Assembly: GCA_905212395.1 (NCBI GenBank)
Contig: CAJMEI010000037.1
Span: 1-8,672 of the forward strand
Direction of reading: 5' to 3'
Source of the DNA: an uncultured Christensenella sp.
GTDB taxonomy: Bacteria > Bacillota > Clostridia > Christensenellales > Borkfalkiaceae
Length of the DNA: 8,672 bases
Shown: one piece after another, positions 6,736 through 8,672 of the stretch
How the letters are laid out: each line of letters opens with the position of its first letter
Position numbering within the stretch: position 1 is the stretch's first letter
The notes under the pieces: generated by a model
Database searches by the model: none
What the model was told of the DNA's origin: nothing
Seen by the model: only the letters and a program-made list of their open reading frames with translations
Made by a program: the position numbers and the translations under genes

Positions 6736-8301
6736 TTATCCTAATAAATGTAAGTATTGTTCTTTATCTATTGCCGAAAGGAATAAATAAAGTCTTGGTC
6801 CCATATCCGTGCCGAATAAAACGTTATAGAATACTTTAAAATACCTTTGTTGCTTTAATTGATTTTCTTTTTTTGTTAAGTTCGGGTCGTTTATTATGGA
6901 ATACAAAAATTCCATTACGTCTTTTTCGGTCAACTTTTCGCTATCTTTTAAATAAACGTAAAGCTTGTTTAAAACTTGCTTTTCGTCGTCCGACAAAGTT
7001 TCTATATAGGCAACGTTCTTTTCGGGAAGAAGTTTATAGAGTTTAGAAGGTTGATGTTTTGTTATCCAATTTTTAACTCTTAGTAATCTCGATTCGTCGT
7101 CTTTCGTGAATTCTACGCCGATTTTAGCAAGAATTTTTCTTACAGCTTCCGCATTGAAATCTACAATAGGAGCAACGCTCGCCAAAACTCCGAACGGAAC
7201 TTTTGCCCTTTGTTCGTTATTTATTAAAGAAAATTCGTAAACAACTTCGTTATATTCGTCTATTTGTTTATTTCTATAAGCTTCTAATCCCTTATCGAAT
7301 TCGCTGTAATGACGAATAATGGTATCGTCGAAGTTAAACGAAAACGCGGCTTTCGGTTCGTATTTTGCAAACAACCATCTAATCATATCGGGTTCGTAAA
7401 CTTCTAAAACTCCTGCGGGAGTAATATTCATACCCGTAGAAGAGTGCATATCGCCGAGTCCCGCAATAGAAAGCCAGCCGTATCCTTGGAACAACGGTGG
7501 TTCTATACCGAATATCTTTTTCGCTACGTCGCACGCAACAACGTAACTTCCGCTTGCCGCCGCGTGGTCTATTCCGCCCGGTTCGAAGTCTACGCCTTCT
7601 TCGCCCCAACGCATAGGCCAATCTACTTTCCAAACTAACTTAATTAAATTATATTCTCTTACTTTTACGGTTTTCGTATTACCGCAACATTTACATTTAT
7701 AAGATAGTTCTTCTCCGTCGTCGGAAACGGATAAAACTTCCGTAGTATCCTTAAAACAGTTATCGCAGTAAACGTTTACGGGAGCGTAACTTTCCCTTTC
7801 TCCTTCGTCGCTGTCTTGCGTTTTGTAGCTCATTAAAATATCGTAAATTTCTTTTCTTTTCTTTAATGAGTGTACTACTTTATCCACGTATCTTAAACTA
7901 CGATATTCTTTTGCCTGATAACGAAAATCGGGGTGAATATCTAATTCCGTTAAAGATTTTTCAAATTCTTTTTCGTTATATTCCGCGTAAGAATTACATA
8001 CTCCGTGCGGGTCGGGAATCATAGAATAAGGCATACCTAAATATTGCTCGAAATTATCGGTAATTTTAGCTACGTTGGACGGAACTTTTCTTAATCTGTC
8101 AAATTCGTCCCAACTAAATAATAATCTTGCCTTTTTACCCATTTTTTGCAAAGCTTTTACAACGTAAAAACTTGTAGCAATATCCCTGAAATTTCCTATA
8201 TGAACGCTTCCCGACGGGCTTATACCCGAAGAACAAACGTATTCTTCTTTATTAGGATTTCTATTTATTATTTCTTCCGCAATTTTCTCTGCCCAATGCA
8301 T
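6736..8301 (-). CDS. lysK: Class I lysyl-tRNA synthetase (archaeal-type LysK)
   Basis: It attaches lysine to tRNA(Lys) using the class I Rossmann-fold architecture found in archaea and some bacteria. The 521-residue protein shows the family pattern: SGISPSGSVHIGNFRD (25-40) with the HIGH-type motif HIGN at 34-37, FSWDEFDRLRKVP (62-74), the conserved KEYRS and SYAPV segments, a CxxC...CxxC zinc-type pair (C179/C182 and C203/C206), WKVDWPMRW (224-232), and an all-helical C-terminal anticodon-binding region from about 330. The KMSKS position is odd: it reads DMHSS (284-288) before TGMNITP, so the usual lysine is an aspartate. The start is firm: AAAAGGAG at 8309-8316 lies inside the end of the upstream gene, whose stop codon is three bases away. 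The gene may coexist with a class II enzyme elsewhere; this cannot be seen here. Confidence 0.95.
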   Translation of the reverse strand: MHWAEKIAEEIINRNPNKEEYVCSSGISPSGSVHIGNFRDIATSFYVVKALQKMGKKARLLFSWDEFDRLRKVPSNVAKITDNFEQYLGMPYSMIPDPHGVCNSYAEYNEKEFEKSLTELDIHPDFRYQAKEYRSLRYVDKVVHSLKKRKEIYDILMSYKTQDSDEGERESYAPVNVYCDNCFKDTTEVLSVSDDGEELSYKCKCCGNTKTVKVREYNLIKLVWKVDWPMRWGEEGVDFEPGGIDHAAASGSYVVACDVAKKIFGIEPPLFQGYGWLSIAGLGDMHSSTGMNITPAGVLEVYEPDMIRWLFAKYEPKAAFSFNFDDTIIRHYSEFDKGLEAYRNKQIDEYNEVVYEFSLINNEQRAKVPFGVLASVAPIVDFNAEAVRKILAKIGVEFTKDDESRLLRVKNWITKHQPSKLYKLLPEKNVAYIETLSDDEKQVLNKLYVYLKDSEKLTEKDVMEFLYSIINDPNLTKKENQLKQQRYFKVFYNVLFGTDMGPRLYLFLSAIDKEQYLHLLG

Positions 8302-8304
8302 TTT

Positions 8305-8672
8305 TTAACTCCTTTTATCGTAAATTTTAAATATTTCTTCAACGACCTGTTCGGGCGTTTTATCGTCAGTGTTTATAACCGCGTCGTAGTTGGATAAGTC
8401 TAAAATATCAACGCCGTAAAACTTTTTATATCTAACTTGCTCGCTTTCCCTGCGTTTATATACTTTTTTCTTAGTTTCCTCTAAACTTGAAAAATTTTCG
8501 TCCGAGCGTTTAGCGTTAAAAATACGCCTTGCGCTTTCGTCTGGCGAACAAGACAAATAAAACGAAAAAGCCGACGGCACAAAGTGCCACGCCATACGGG
8601 AATCGAATATATAATCTCCGTCTTTTTTTTCGTAACCGCGTAAAGCGTTGTCTAAATGCTCGTCTTCTTCGG
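8305..8672 (-). CDS. Cytidylate kinase-like protein, archaeal/short type, 5' end outside the window
   Basis: This is a probable (d)CMP kinase of the short archaeal-like type, transferring phosphate from ATP to CMP. Only the last 121 residues are in the window; the reading frame stays open to position 8672. Visible are an acidic EEDEHLDNAL stretch, a DYIFDSRMAW strand (8587-8613) that corresponds to the CMP-contacting GRLAAW region of archaeal enzymes, and the lid-type segment RRESEQVRYKKFYGVDILDLSNYD followed by INTDDKTPEQVVEEI, all close to archaeal Cmk. The P-loop should lie in the missing N-terminal third. An internal ATG at 8595 is not the start, because the conserved DSR motif lies upstream of it in frame. 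It is the first visible gene of the minus-strand operon, three bases before the lysyl-tRNA synthetase gene. A different nucleotide specificity within the cytidylate-kinase-like family cannot be excluded. Confidence 0.8.
   Translation of the reverse strand, partial: EEDEHLDNALRGYEKKDGDYIFDSRMAWHFVPSAFSFYLSCSPDESARRIFNAKRSDENFSSLEETKKKVYKRRESEQVRYKKFYGVDILDLSNYDAVINTDDKTPEQVVEEIFKIYDKRS

Noticed and set aside
8305..8595. Small 96-residue gene starting at the ATG at 8595
   Set aside because: The frame remains open upstream to the window edge and encodes the conserved DYIFDSR segment, so the ATG is internal to a longer kinase-like gene.

Overview
The window is AT-rich (roughly 36-38% GC by hand estimate) and densely coded, with strong AAGGAG-type ribosome binding sites, rho-independent terminators and very short gaps between genes. 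Together with an MsmX/UgpC-type sugar-transport ATPase, a class I lysyl-tRNA synthetase and the clostridial style of aconitase-family hydratase, this points to a Gram-positive bacterium of the Clostridia, probably an uncultured gut-type lineage. The genus cannot be named from the sequence. No tRNA, rRNA, CRISPR array, insertion sequence or phage gene was seen.

Layout: (1) Positions 1-136 hold an AT-rich tail with a terminator. (2) Positions 137-1408, minus strand, hold a stand-alone ATPase subunit for carbohydrate ABC importers. (3) Positions 1409-1636 form a divergent regulatory region with promoters in both directions and a 13-base palindrome in the middle. (4) Positions 1637-3123, plus strand, hold a tight two-gene operon: a transcarbamylase-fold protein that has lost all its catalytic motifs, then a YfbR-like HD-domain 5'-deoxynucleotidase overlapping it by one base. 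(5) Positions 3124-3279 form a convergent spacer with one terminator for each side. (6) Positions 3280-8672, minus strand, hold a tight operon read right to left: an archaeal-type CMP kinase-like gene (5' end outside the window), class I lysyl-tRNA synthetase, aconitase-family hydratase, and NADP-dependent isocitrate dehydrogenase.

How the genes fit together: aconitase plus NADP-isocitrate dehydrogenase form the oxidative half-branch from citrate to 2-oxoglutarate, which supplies carbon for glutamate and NADPH. They are co-transcribed with a tRNA synthetase and a nucleotide kinase. The plus-strand pair is the least explained part. The first protein looks like ornithine carbamoyltransferase over its whole length, yet has STRTR changed to FAQSR, HPTQ to SPVS, HCLP to HTIP and the SMG loop to TPN. 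Its partner nucleotidase has HE instead of HD in the metal site. This pair is the best candidate here for an undescribed function.

One signal runs through the whole window: GATC does not occur at all and CATG occurs once, although about 30 of each would be expected from base composition. That suggests genome-level avoidance of these two sites.
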